Shown: positions 36,775 to 47,290 of the stretch, piece by piece
How the letters are laid out: each line of letters begins with the position of its first letter
Numbering within the stretch: position 1 is the first letter of the stretch
DNA from: Punica granatum
Taxonomy: Eukaryota > Streptophyta > Magnoliopsida > Myrtales > Lythraceae
Direction: 5' to 3'
DNA length: 64,000 nt
Assembly: GCF_007655135.1 (NCBI RefSeq)
Contig: NC_045134.1
Coordinates: forward strand, 20,484,568 to 20,548,567
Program-made: the position numbers and the translations under genes
Notes under the pieces: generated by a model
What the model was told of the DNA's origin: nothing
Seen by the model: only the letters and a program-made list of their open reading frames with translations
Databases searched by the model: none

Positions 36775-37724
36775 TAAATATTAAGATAAATGCGCCATGA
36801 ATCTAAAGAACCAAACTCTTACATAATATATCAAATGTGAGCATTATAAGCATTATAATTCGGTAGTGCGTCGTGAGCCACCGAAATTTCAAAAATCTTT
36901 TATTTCGAACCCTACACTTCGGTATTTACAAATCAAACCCCAAGTCTCCTTCCAAATACAGGGTGATTTTCTGAATTTCGGAGGATTTTGGCAATTTATG
37001 TGCAGAAACTATGGCGAAATTGACAAAAAAGTCCAAACTATTACATATTATATCAATCTAGGTATAAGTAGTAAGGAATCAATTCCCTTTCGTTCGGTGT
37101 TGCCCCTTAAAGTTCAATTGTCCCGAAAATCATTAAAGAAGGTATAATTTCAGCCCCACAGGCATTCTGGTCGATCTCGAATTGGAATTTTCTAGCTTGA
37201 GTTGGGCCAACTATGGCTCTATTCTTTCGTTTCCCAAACATATGTGTAAATATATAGTGAAATCCTACACTTTCCTTTACCTTTACTTACCGTTCAAGTC
37301 AAATAAGTGATTAATAATGATGGATGATCATTTGCATGCTCCCAATGAGACTGTCCATGTCGAGAATCGATTAAGGAAAAGAGTCGGAGCATTAAAACGT
37401 GATATGTTTTGACATTTATTTATATATAAGTATATATAAATGATAATCCTATAGAAATATTCATGAATTGATCTCTTAATGTCAGGGTTCGGGAATATTG
37501 AAGATAAATTCGTTTATATCACTTACCTTTATATACTTGCTCAATAATGTTCGTTAGAAGATGAATGGTGATTGAACAAAAGGGCCAAGTGGTTAGATTT
37601 TGCTTCTTTGCGCTTAATTAGGGCTATACTTGCTAGGATTAGGTTTGAACTGACTTGCTTAGCCTCGGGTCTAGGGATGGCCGAGAGATTTGATTGGGTT
37701 AGTTGAACCTTCTTAAGTTAATAA

Positions 37725-37860
37725 TTTCCGAGTTGAGAAACTTATCGTATTCATGAAATGACTATGGCAGTTTTACATATATTGCCCAAATTCAAACAAG
37801 TACTGCGGGTGCACTTATTATTGAAGAGTCAAATTTATAAGGTCAACTAGAGGACTGAAG
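37725..37860 (+). repeat. Germin-gene downstream block fragment
   Basis: 'gagttgagaaacttatcgtattcatgaaatgac' and 'gcacttattattgaagagtcaaa' match the shared block at 34,770-34,890, more diverged. Confidence 0.5.
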
Positions 37861-37924
37861 TGCCGGAATTGCGTTATTAGTTAGAGACATCAGTTTTCCT
37901 AACCCTCTAAGACCAGCCTTTTGT

Positions 37925-37926
<2 letters not shown>

Positions 37927-37955
<29 letters not shown>
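37927..37955 (+). repeat. 29-base C homopolymer
   Basis: Uninterrupted run of 29 C between 'ttgttg' and 'taattcaat'. Length may be imprecise in the assembly. Confidence 0.9.
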
Positions 37956-37958
<3 letters not shown>

Positions 37959-38136
37959 TTCAATAGAAAACAAAATTGTGGCGAGTACGAAAAACAGTTC
38001 AAATCGAGGCATATAGAAAAACATGTTTTATTATAGCTATCAGCACCGTACACAAACGGTGGAGACATCTACAGACGGTGGAGCATCTTTTTCAGCTAAG
38101 AAAACTGAAACATATCGACGAATGCCCACCAACGAC

Positions 38137-39194
38137 TCAATCATAAAAGCAATAACAGATTTGTCCGGGTGATCCCGGAACCACGGTTATGCATCTTCCA
38201 CTTTTGGCCTTCAAAGCAACAATACAAAAAGCATTGCAATCAGGAACATCCGAGCAGTCTCCTACGTACCTGCGGCGCTGTGCTGTCACTGAGATTAACT
38301 TAAAAACAAAAGTTAGAAATTGGAAAATATCAAACTCATCCTGGGCTTCATGAAATTAGAGTATTTTATCTCAAGAATTTTTGTAGTTATTTTAATCAAG
38401 TCTATCGCAAATTATAATATAAGACAGATAACTACGTTTTGATGCAATATATATTTAAGAAATTAGGGTATATTCAATATAAAAAAAAGTGACTTAAGAA
38501 AAGAAAAGAATAGAGTTGAGTTTTGATTTTAATTGAGTTGTTAAAATATGAGAAAAAATGTGAAAAATGTAATAAATAGTTGAGAAAAAGTAATGATTGT
38601 GTAATTGAATTTTAGAAAAAAATAATAAAAAGTCGAGATAAAGTAATGATTAATTGAGAAAAAAAATAATGATTGTATTATTGAATTGTAGAAAAAGTAA
38701 TGAATAGTTTAAAGAAAGTAATGATTGTGTTATTGAATTGAAAATAAGTAGAGTTAAAATTAAAGTTAAAATCAGTTTGTGAAACCGAACAAGACATAAG
38801 AAATTATGTTTTTTTGTTCTAGAACTTTTCAAGCTTGTCTCAATTCGTTTTATTTTATTTTATTTTACTTTTTTTTTGTGATGGATTGCCTCACCTTGTA
38901 GGTCAGCATGCAAAAGTTTAGCCTATAATAAGTGGGTGTCGCATATGTAGATCTACTGCATTAGAGGGCTGTCGACCATGATAGACTCAAAACGTAAAAG
39001 AAATTAAGTGATTTTACTAATATCACCTAATAAGTTTGAGAATTTTTTTTAAAAAATTACGTGTATCTTCTCTTATATTTATTCTAACAAATATTGACTG
39101 TAGAGATGAGAACCAATCAAGTACCTGCACTGAAAAGCAGAAAAACACAAAGAACTCCAACGAAGAAGTAATTCTTCAAAGTCAAAGAAGCCAT
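38137..39194 (-). CDS. Secreted six-cysteine defensin-like peptide, two exons
   Basis: On the minus strand exon 1 is 39,194-39,125 (MASLTLKNYFF..., signal peptide) and exon 2 is 38,288-38,137. The 836-base intron has donor CAG|GTACTT and an acceptor ending CTCAG. The join is in phase 1 and gives 73 residues ending ..CYCFYD and TGA. Residues 1-26 are a typical secretory signal (hydrophobic core, then SAVTA before Q27). The mature part has C35, C41, C45, C56, C68 and C70, i.e. C-x5-C-x3-C-x10-C-x11-C-x-C. This fits the cysteine-stabilised alpha-beta pattern of plant defensin-like (DEFL/LCR) peptides; the Gly two residues before C56 and the closing C-x-C are characteristic. Signal in exon 1 and cysteines in exon 2 is the standard gene layout of the family. 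Likely apoplastic, in defence or reproductive signalling, but no specific role can be assigned. The intron holds a MITE. Confidence 0.85.
38460..38800. mobile_element. MITE relative within the defensin-like intron
   Basis: Four or five degenerate copies of a ~48-bp unit ('aaagtaatgattgtgttattgaattg' type). The same unit is in the MITE at 12,188-12,497, and both end near 'gagttaaaattaaa..aaaccgaacaa'. Insertion enlarges the intron without touching splice sites. Confidence 0.55.
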
Positions 39195-39280
39195 TGTTCT
39201 GCCTTTTTCTGTCTCTCAGAGTTTTTTGGCTGTTTTAATAAATGATGATGGGACTATCAAACCTGATACAAAGGTTGATA

Positions 39281-39292
39281 TTTATATATAAA
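39281..39292 (-). promoter_or_regulatory. TATA-like box of the defensin-like gene
   Basis: Read on the minus strand, TTTATATATAAA lies about 90 bases before the ATG. It is the only strong candidate close to the exon. Confidence 0.5.
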
Positions 39293-39299
39293 ACTAATC

Positions 39300-40190
39300 A
39301 TGCAGTATTGGGAAATAAATTATGCAGTAATAATTTTTATATTATGTCAGCAATAATGGTATATTACATTGCCTTTTATTCCTAGGTATGCCTAATGTCA
39401 AATTTAGTAGTCTCAACATAAATGTTATTAATATTTTTTTCGGTAAATAAATATCATTAATATTTGCAAAGGCTTTTCTAGTAAGAATGAACAAATAAGA
39501 TATATTTTTAAAAATGTAACCTTGCTTAGCAAATTTAGTTACCATCAACTCATGCAGTAGTACTTTTGGGTAATAAATTATGGAGTAGTATCGTTAATAT
39601 TGTGTCAGAAAATAATGGGAGCAGCATATTTTACTAAAGACTAGAGAAAAATTGGCTGAATCCTCACTTACTTGGTGAGGTGAAATTCATTGAAATAAAT
39701 AGTGGTATATAAAGATTTAAGTATAGAAACTAGTTCTAAGTATGGAAACTATATATACACGACTAAAATACATGATCTGTACATGGCAAGCATTAATGAT
39801 AATGATTCATGCTAATTTTCTCTATTACTTACATTGCATCTTATACTTGGTATAATTAATGGGAAATCTAATAGTCTGAAATGTGATTAATATTTGCAAG
39901 GGCTTTTCTAGTAAGAATGAAAAAATAAAGTAAATTTTAAAAAATATAACCTTGTTTAGCAAATTTTAATTACCATCAAATCATGCAGTGGTACTTAGCA
40001 TTGTTAATATTGTGTCAGAAAATAATGGGAGCATATCTTACGTTGCATCTTATACTTGGTATACTAATGGGAAATCTAGTTTTTCAGCCACAAAAATTGG
40101 GAAATCTAGTAGTCTGAAAATAAATGTCATTAATATTTGCAAAGGTTCTTCTAATAAGAATGAAAGCTAAAGTAAATATTTAAATTACCA
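39300..40190 (+). repeat. Degenerate tandem repeat upstream of the defensin-like gene
   Basis: Three to four copies, spacing about 430 and 240 bp, of a unit with 'tatttgcaaaggcttttctagtaagaatga', 'ttaccatcaa.tcatgcagt' and 'gtgtcagaaaataatggga'. Starts near 39,300, 39,460, 39,890 and 40,132. Lies in the gene's upstream region. Confidence 0.7.
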
Positions 40191-40299
40191 TCCAAACACA
40201 AGTACTTATTTCACTATAAAATTGATAAACACATTTATGGTAATTATTTTAGCAAATTTTTATCCTAAAACACGACTACATATTTTATTCCTAAATTTA

Positions 40300-40385
40300 C
40301 GGGTTGTCCCATTAAGTATCGAACATGCGATCTCCAGGTCAACAGACGAGGGCGTGCACCACTGTGCTACACCATCTTTGATATT
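40300..40385 (-). repeat. SINE-like tRNA-derived unit
   Basis: Minus strand shows A-box-like 'tagcacagtggtgcacg' and B-box-like 'atgttcgatactt', the same arrangement as 13,024-13,100. Confidence 0.4.
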
Positions 40386-40733
40386 TATTGTCAAATTGAT
40401 AAATGGATTTGTGCCAAATATATTAGCATTTAAACAAGATTAAGGCCTCTTTGACTAATCCATCTCATTTGTTGTTCATCCTACCAAAATATCCCGGTAA
40501 CATAATAATTACTCTAATTCACATGGCTAAAATCCTTACATCACTCGCTAGATTGTCATTCTTCCCTTCTTAATCAATTCAGAAAATTTATTTTGATTTG
40601 TAAATTTTTCTCTTTATTTCAAATATCCACTTAAAATTATTTTGAAAAATTATATTTCTTAACTCTGCGCAATAAATGAGAGAAAACATAGGCTTACTCT
40701 GGAAATCTAAATCTGATTTGCTTAAGTATTCTA

Positions 40734-40762
40734 CTAGTTTTTTGCCCATGCAATGCACGGGG
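40734..40762 (-). mobile_element. Helitron-like 3' terminus
   Basis: On the minus strand a hairpin CCCCGTGCATTGCATGGGC is followed by a short A run and CTAGT. This is the Helitron 3' signature (hairpin, then CTRR, then T). The element body would lie at higher coordinates; its 5' TC end was not located. Confidence 0.4.
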
Positions 40763-41029
40763 TTTAATCTTATTCTTTTTTCAATAACTTTTATGATTAT
40801 GCTCGGGCCCAACTCCGATGCAAGAGGATTCGGACCCAAATTCCTCAGTTCTTGCTTTCCTCCTCCTCCTTCATGACTTTGCCCCCTTTTCCTCCCGTCA
40901 CCTTCATCCCTTTGGAGGACCTCTTGGAACTTCATCATCAGACTAGTCCCTCCTTTAATTCTTTGGACGCCAATTCCATCAGGGGCTCTTTTTCTTGTCC
41001 TCTCTTTGGTTGTTGGCTTGACTACCCTC

Positions 41030-41990
41030 CAGCTCCCGAAGCTGCTGCTGTCATTTCTTCTCAGTTGCTGAGCTGTTGTGCCCTTCTCTTGAGTTACTTG
41101 ATGTGCTACTTTGCTTCCATGCTGCTTGTCGTTGCTGTGCCGTCCTCTCTTGAGCTTCCTGAGCTATTGTCAATGTCGCCTCGCAACTGTTGAGGTCATC
41201 CTTGAGCTTGCTGAAACATTTTGTTGTTGTTCATGCTTCCTGAGCTCCCTAAGCTTGCTTCTCATTGTTGCTAAGCCTCTCCTCGAGCTGCTGCTGAATG
41301 CTACTACCCTCCCTCGTTCCCGTTGCTATGCTGCCGGTGTCCTTCCTTCGAGTTTCCTGAGCTCTCCTCGAGCTACTGCTCTTCTACTTGTCCGAGCTTC
41401 TTCAAGTTACTGAACTGCTGGTGTTCTCGACTACCTAGAGCTCCTTGCCGCGTTTTGTTGTTGCTCATTTTTCACTGTAGAGCCTTGTAGCTCTCTTTCA
41501 TCTTCTCGTGCAGGTTGTTGTAGCTCGTTATTGCTGTCTAAGATTTCATGAGCTATTGTTCCTCCATCCAGTGCTTCCCTGAGCTCTCTACTGCGTTTTA
41601 TTGCAACTGTTCGGCCTCTCTCCGAGCTCCTTGAGATGTTGTCATACTGATCAATTGCTGAGTGTAAAATACCACTTGTCTCAACACTGAAGACCCTTGG
41701 ACAGCCTGCTCCAATCTCAATTTAAAGGATTTTTGAAGCTTTACGGGCTCCTTATAACACCGGCTTGGGAGAGGAGACACACACAAAGGCCCGCCTGAGC
41801 ACTGCACAGACCACTACTCCCCTAAGCTCTCACCCGTGTTCCCTCCCATTCTTCAACTCACCTTCGAGTTCTTCTTGACAGCAGCCATCATCACCAGGGA
41901 CTATCAGCTGCCCCTCTCACAAGCATCCTTTGCAGCTGCTACCTATCTCGGACTTCCTTGAGCTCCTTGATGCCATAGCTGTAGCCCAGG
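41030..41990. repeat. Low-complexity GAGCT/CTTGAGC-rich tract
   Basis: More than a dozen irregular recurrences of 'gagctcc', 'cttgagct' and 'cctgagct' separated by TTG/CTG runs. ORFs here (40,852-41,193; 41,111-41,413) are Leu/Ser-rich by composition and have no recognisable domain. It resembles the CAGCTC-rich part of the Ogre-type LTRs and may be LTR-derived. Confidence 0.5.
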
Positions 41991-42347
41991 CCCTCTTGAC
42001 GTCCTGAAACCGTGTGCAGTGAAGCAGAGTCGGTGGAACTGGAGGAGTTGGGAAGCAGAGTCGTGAAGGAGGACGAGGAAAAGGAAGAAGAAGAAGGATT
42101 TTAACGGTTTTTAGACGGAGTTCAACGGTGTGCTAGATCCGGGAATAAAATGGTGATTTGTGTTAAATCGTAATAACTTTTAAAAACATGTTGTGAATTG
42201 AAAATAAGATAAAAACTATGCTATATTGGGCTATTTTCTCTATGATTTTATGTGCACTTAAATTAGCGCAACATTCATGAGGTCGATCCCGGACCACTGT
42301 AGGATCCTATCAGATAGAATGGGGCTAGTAAAGGCAGCCCATAGACG

Positions 42348-42348
<1 letters not shown>

Positions 42349-42382
<34 letters not shown>
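42349..42382 (+). repeat. 34-base C homopolymer
   Basis: Uninterrupted C run between 'atagacga' and 'aattcattgatt'. Second such tract in the window. Confidence 0.9.
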
Positions 42383-42385
<3 letters not shown>

Positions 42386-44040
42386 TCATTGATTCTTTTG
42401 TGTGCTTGTCTGTAGCTTTCCAAGGAAAAGGGTTGATGTAGACGAGTCTTTTATATTTACTTTTTGAATTTAGAGGGTTAGATAAAAGAATGCAGGAGGG
42501 ATTGTATACACAATTAATGAGACTTTTAATTATAGCTTTAGCATATCCTGAAAATTTGTTTCCAAAAAGCAAGGCTTGAAATATGACTTGGACTCATAGT
42601 TAAATTGACACTTTTTAAGGATTTTGTCTCAAATTGCGTTTGTATGTTCATTTTAACAAAAACTCTCAAGAATCCAAGCGATATTGCAAGCGCAAAAAGT
42701 TTTATCATGCATGGTCATATGTATTCACTGTCTCTCATTTGTTAAAGGAAATTTTCCTCTCCCTGTCATTTCTTTAGATTATTGCAAGCATTCGTGGCTT
42801 TTTAAAAACGATATGGCTTGAAAAGTATTGTCTAGATTCGCAAGATCGCTAAGCTAAACTATGGTCCCTCTTGACTTTGGCCACTCGTATTCATCGTAAA
42901 AGCTTTATGGAATATTTCTTTATGCTTGAATATTTGAATTGAAATATATTTGTCTTCATTTTGATTGTTTATTTGTTTAAAAGTCCAACAAACACTATAA
43001 ATTTTGACAATGCAATTTCCGTGCTTTCTTTTATAAAGGTATTCCTATTTGTAGACAAATGATTATACATTCACACCTTTTATGCTAACCTTTTAACATT
43101 TATATTAAGAGGAATGATGAAAAATTATAAATCTAAAATGTATACATTTTGTCTTCACCTGCTCATTTTATATACTTGTTTTTTTATAGAATATAACATA
43201 ATACTGTTTAGCACCATAAAAGTTTAATTTATATAAATTGTTTTGTCGTTTTTTGATAAGGTAATTTTTCGTGCCCACAACTATTTTTAGTTTTTGCTGA
43301 ATGCGACTACGATAATACATAGTTAAAAATTAATATTAATAGTTATTTAGTAATTTTAATTTTATTTATTTGGTATATTTAAATTAATCAATAAGATAAT
43401 TTGTAATGTCATATATACTTATTTTTTTTACATAATGAATTATATATTTTATCTACCATTTTATTATCATGTATTACATGCAACTGGTCAAAAACATTTT
43501 CATATGCAACACACGTGTAGATCCACATGCTGTGATTATTGGTCTATAACCCAGTTATGAATTATAACTCAAAAAAATATTTTGTTAAAAGATCATAGCA
43601 TATGAAGTTTAAGGAGAGGAGGAACATAGGCTAACTGAATGAAAGTATGTTTAGGGAATGATAATCTTATAAACAATTAAGGGATAGGCTATTATTCTCA
43701 TTATTTTGTATCTTTCCCTCTCCAGTCGGACATTTTTTATTTAAATTTCGTAATTTTTTATTTTAAATTTCATACATCTTATTATTTGTATTGCTACTCA
43801 CTTGTGATTTGGTTAGATGACTTCCAAAGACAAAGCAGTTAAAATCCATGTTCTAAATTCTTTTACTTTCTCATTAAGACATGTATTGTTGTGGGCACCA
43901 TCACTTCCATTTTGTAATGTAATAATATTCAAAAGTATTCAATTGTATATTTATTCCCTTACAAAAAGAAGGAAAAAAAATCGGTTGTTCCAACGATTTA
44001 AAATTCTATAGCCTCGCATGCATTTGCCTACTAATATATA
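42383..44040. other. AT-rich intergenic DNA
   Basis: No gene, RNA or clear transposon end seen; (TA)n with GA repeats at 44,030-44,062 closes it. The short ORF at 43,817-44,011 has no features of a real protein. Confidence 0.5.
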
Positions 44041-44061
44041 TATATATATAGAGAGAGAGAG

Positions 44062-44242
44062 TACTGTACGCACCCAAACAACTCCATCCGTTCATTTTAA
44101 TGAGAATGGGTATGAATCCGTACTAGCTCGTAAGAAGTAGAGAGTAAGCTAAGATGTAGGAAGAGTACGGAGGAGCCGCCAATATCTACATATCTCCCAA
44201 CGTCTATATATGGGTAGGAGCTGGGCCATTAATAATTATAAC
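44062..44242 (+). repeat. Germin-gene downstream block C (partial)
   Basis: 'cccaaacaactccat.cgttcatttta', 'gtagagagtaagctaagatgta' and 'caacgtctatatat' correspond to 34,480-34,660. Confidence 0.6.
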
Positions 44243-44708
44243 CAGGGCCGTGTGGATCCAAGTACCATATTTTTTTTTTCACAATACCCGGAACCAAAAT
44301 CTATACTATACTATAGATTCCGAATATCGTATTGGAACTTGTAAATTTCTTTTTGTCTCGATAAATAAAATAAAAAATGTCTCATCCATAATCAGTAATC
44401 ACGCAGAACGAAATGTCAACATAGATTTATATTTTTTAATTAGTGATTATATTTTTTAAATATAGGAATATTTTAATATAACTATATATATATATAATGG
44501 GAAGAATTATTATTCGGGTCCAGGTACCGGTTTCGATTTCGGTTCTGGGTACCCTATATACAACAACCTTAACCGAAATCGGCTTTCACCAGTTTCGTAT
44601 TCTAATACCTGACCCTTACTCTATTTTCAATGCGAGCTATACAGATCCTACCTTAACAAGTAGATTTTAACTGATTTCGTATATACTCGGTATCTATGCA
44701 CATTCCTA
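44243..44708. mobile_element. hAT-type MITE, 466 bp
   Basis: Ends CAGGGCCGTGTGGAT and, on the complement, TAGGAATGTGCATAGAT, i.e. imperfect TIRs of about 25 bp. Target duplication ATTATAAC (8 bp) at 44,235-44,242 and 44,709-44,716. Interior repeats 'aaccgaaatcgg'-like sequence. No transposase. Confidence 0.75.
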
Positions 44709-45403
44709 ATTATAACTAGCAGCAGGCCCTGCTTTGTGCCGTTACGATGTGTAAGGAAATTAATATATTAAGAAATTATTTAATTTACGAAAAAGTTATC
44801 TTTTTAATGCATGAAAATCTTCTAATTTAAAGGTTCTGGAATTATAGGGAGGTGTTTATAGGGGTTTCGAGCCGTCGAGAGCCTTTACATAATTCATCAA
44901 ACAAGATTGTTAAAGGGATTGTAAAAGAGTAAATTGCTGATTATGCCATCGAGAGATGGGTTTTGTCTCAGTTGCACCCCGACCAATTTTTTACATCAAA
45001 GTAAACCTTGACAGTTGAAATTTACATCAAATCAGCCCTTCCGTCTAGGTTTCATGAGATCTCAGACGGAATCATTTGACGTGATTTTTTATATTATTTC
45101 CCATCTGACGTGCCTTTTGGACTTGTGTATCTGCCTCCCTTAAGCATCTTCAAATCAAGAGCAGGAAATGAAGGGATGCTTGGGCGGGATTTTCTGCTTA
45201 CAAAGCAATCACCCAAGTAAGGGAGCAAAGTTTTCCAATTTTTCTATTCAATGAAGCTTCTTTTCTTTTAGGGTTTAGAACAAGAAGATCGAAGTGGAGT
45301 TTGGTGTTTTCTTGTAATATAAGCTGGTTGTGGTTCTCATGGAGGTTTCGACAACTTGGACTACTGGTAGCTAATGGCTATTTACTAATCCTTTGTGGTC
45401 TCT

Positions 45404-45442
45404 GATCTCATCTCCTTCTTTAACGCTGCTCCCACTGCTTTT
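45404..45442 (+). pseudogene. Captured aspartyl aminopeptidase fragment, N-terminal exon
   Basis: Reads DLISFFNAAPTAF and then a stop; this matches the start of the M18 aspartyl aminopeptidase (DAP) domain, where a motif of the type DL-hydrophobic-F-N-A-PTAFHA is conserved. It stops at the captured exon end. Identification rests on motif memory and is strengthened by the second fragment at 46,845. Confidence 0.6.
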
Positions 45443-45520
45443 TAGGCTATTGGTAAACACCCCAATCCTTAAAAGCTCACATCTTTCTATACTACAGAGA
45501 AAGTGGAGCTCTCTGATTAT

Positions 45521-46723
45521 CAAGGTTTTCAGAATCGCGATTCTACCTAGAATCGGTCGAAGGTAGTAGAATCGTGAATGGCGATTCGAATAGTGAATCG
45601 TAAGATTCTACTTGTAATTAAAAAAATAGCATATATATATGTAACATACTTTTCTGAGCAAAAAAAATCAATCTTTGTTCATTCAAATAAAGACCACAAA
45701 CCAGCAAATCAACAATAAGTCATAAAATGATAAAAACACAAAATATTGTTACAAATTATTGAAATTCAAGATCCAAAATTCCAAATTATAACTCAAACTC
45801 CCGAAATAAAAAGTTAACAACATCAAGATTATAGTGCAATTACAGCGCAATAAGCATGCTGCTTATTAACAATTTCATCAACACAATTACAGCGCAATTT
45901 CAATTTCCAAGCAAAAAATAATTTTAGTATTGGCCACTGGAAGTCTGGAACCATCATGATTCAAGATTACCCATAAACAGAAATCACTTATCACCTGTTA
46001 TCAATTGATAATATCAATCAGAAATCAATTTGATACAAGTTCAAGAAAGTTGTTTTTTGGAGATTGAAGCAAGAAATTCAGAAATCAATTAGAAGCAAGA
46101 AATGCACACACCGTGGAGAATCTCGTTGCTGTGACTCACACCGTGTGAGGAGGCCGTAGACTGTCGGGGGGGTCGAGCCGTCGAGGAAGATGATGTCGCT
46201 GGACGGTGAGTCGGTGACAGCGGTCGAACCGTCGAAGCTCATCGACGCAGAGTCGGTCACTGGGCAGAGGCAGAGCAGAGGCGCAGAGCAGAGTAGCCGC
46301 ACGGAACCACGGACCCATGGTCACGGAGCTTCAAACTCGTCGGAAGCTTAAAATCCAGCTTCAAGCTCGTTAGACCCACGGAGCTTCAAGCTTCAATTTC
46401 CTAATTGCTGCAGAAATGTCGGAGACGGGGAGGCTAGGGCACAAAACAGAGGGGGGGAAGGGAGTGCTGGAGAAGAAAGGGAAGACGAAGGGGAAGGAAA
46501 AAAAAAAAAAAAGGTTGTCGGGCTCAGGCTTGGGCTTCGCCCGAATCTAGACTGAATCCAGAATCGCAGAATCGGCCCGATTCCGCGATTCCGTGATTCA
46601 ACTCCCGATTCACATGCAATTCTATATTTTCCGACTCAACCCCTTGACTCGGAATCGCATGCCCCTCCTTGAATCGTAGAATCGTACGATTCTACGATTC
46701 GAATCACGATTCTGAAAACCATG
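45521..46723. mobile_element. hAT element nested in the Pack-MULE, 1,203 bp
   Basis: TIRs CAAGGTTTTCAGAATCG and CATGGTTTTCAGAATCG (complement of the right end). Perfect 8-bp target duplication CTGATTAT at 45,513-45,520 and 46,724-46,731. Subterminal regions are packed with GAATCG/CGATTC motifs (45,530-45,610; 46,545-46,715), which can fold. The GC-rich middle (46,100-46,480) has no recognisable protein. 8-bp duplication and CAxGG ends fit hAT. Confidence 0.88.
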
Positions 46724-46844
46724 CTGATTATAGTGGGTCATGTTCACGGTTCAAGTTTCTTACAAATTTCAGCTTGTTTTGAGTACGATCCTTTGGCCTG
46801 ATCAAGCTTCTTTTTCTTTGTTTTCTTTTTTTTTTTTGTTTCGG

Positions 46845-46970
46845 TTCTTGGTGAAAGCTGGGTATGAGCGGATTTCCGAGAGGGCGGATTGGAAACTGGA
46901 AGCTGGAAAGAAGTACTTCTTTACCAGAAACCACTCCACTATCGTGGCTTTCGCTATCGGCAAAAAGTAT
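46845..46970 (+). pseudogene. Captured aspartyl aminopeptidase fragment, second exon
   Basis: Reads LVKAGYERISERADWKLEAG and continues with KKYFFTRNHSTIVAFAIG. This is characteristic of plant/animal aspartyl aminopeptidase near the N-terminus, a cytosolic M18 metallopeptidase removing acidic N-terminal residues. The fragment ends at GTATGT, a good splice donor, so genomic DNA with introns was captured. The metal-binding residues lie further downstream in the family and are absent, so no enzyme can be made. Confidence 0.75.
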
Positions 46971-46974
46971 GTTC

Positions 46975-47290
46975 AAGCTTTTTCGTTTTTTTACAACAAG
47001 CTCTAGGAACGTTGCAGAGTGCTGATTCTAATTTGTTCTCTTGTGGCGATAGTGCTTGTCGCTATTATTGTTCAGATGTGCTGGAATCGGAAAGTCCAGT
47101 TGCTAATTCTGATAATTTTTGGAGTTCATTTCTCTCATCGTCATCACCTTCTATTGACGAGACGGTGAAGAATGAGAATGGCTCGATACTGAAAGAGGAG
47201 CATGAAGCAGAGATTATTACAAGTGATGCTCTAGATGTGAGTGAAGGTGAGTCCTCAAACTTGGAGTTGCCGACACTAACTTGAATCGAC
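46975..47290 (+). pseudogene. Second captured exon-like frame, unrecognised
   Basis: Frame ending at 47,284 encodes a Ser/Glu-rich stretch (..SDNFWSSFLSSSSPSIDE..). It is codon-like and richer in GC than surroundings, ending in ELPTLT and a stop. I do not recognise the source. It may be from the same or another host gene; the MULE TIR begins about 230 bases later. Confidence 0.45.

Noticed and set aside
40852..41413. Overlapping plus ORFs of 113 and 100 codons
   Set aside because: Leu/Ser/Cys-rich composition follows directly from the GAGCT repeat; no start context or domain.
46078..46324. GC-rich minus ORFs
   Set aside because: Lie within the nested hAT element, no motif, and overlap each other in two frames, as expected from GC-rich noncoding DNA.
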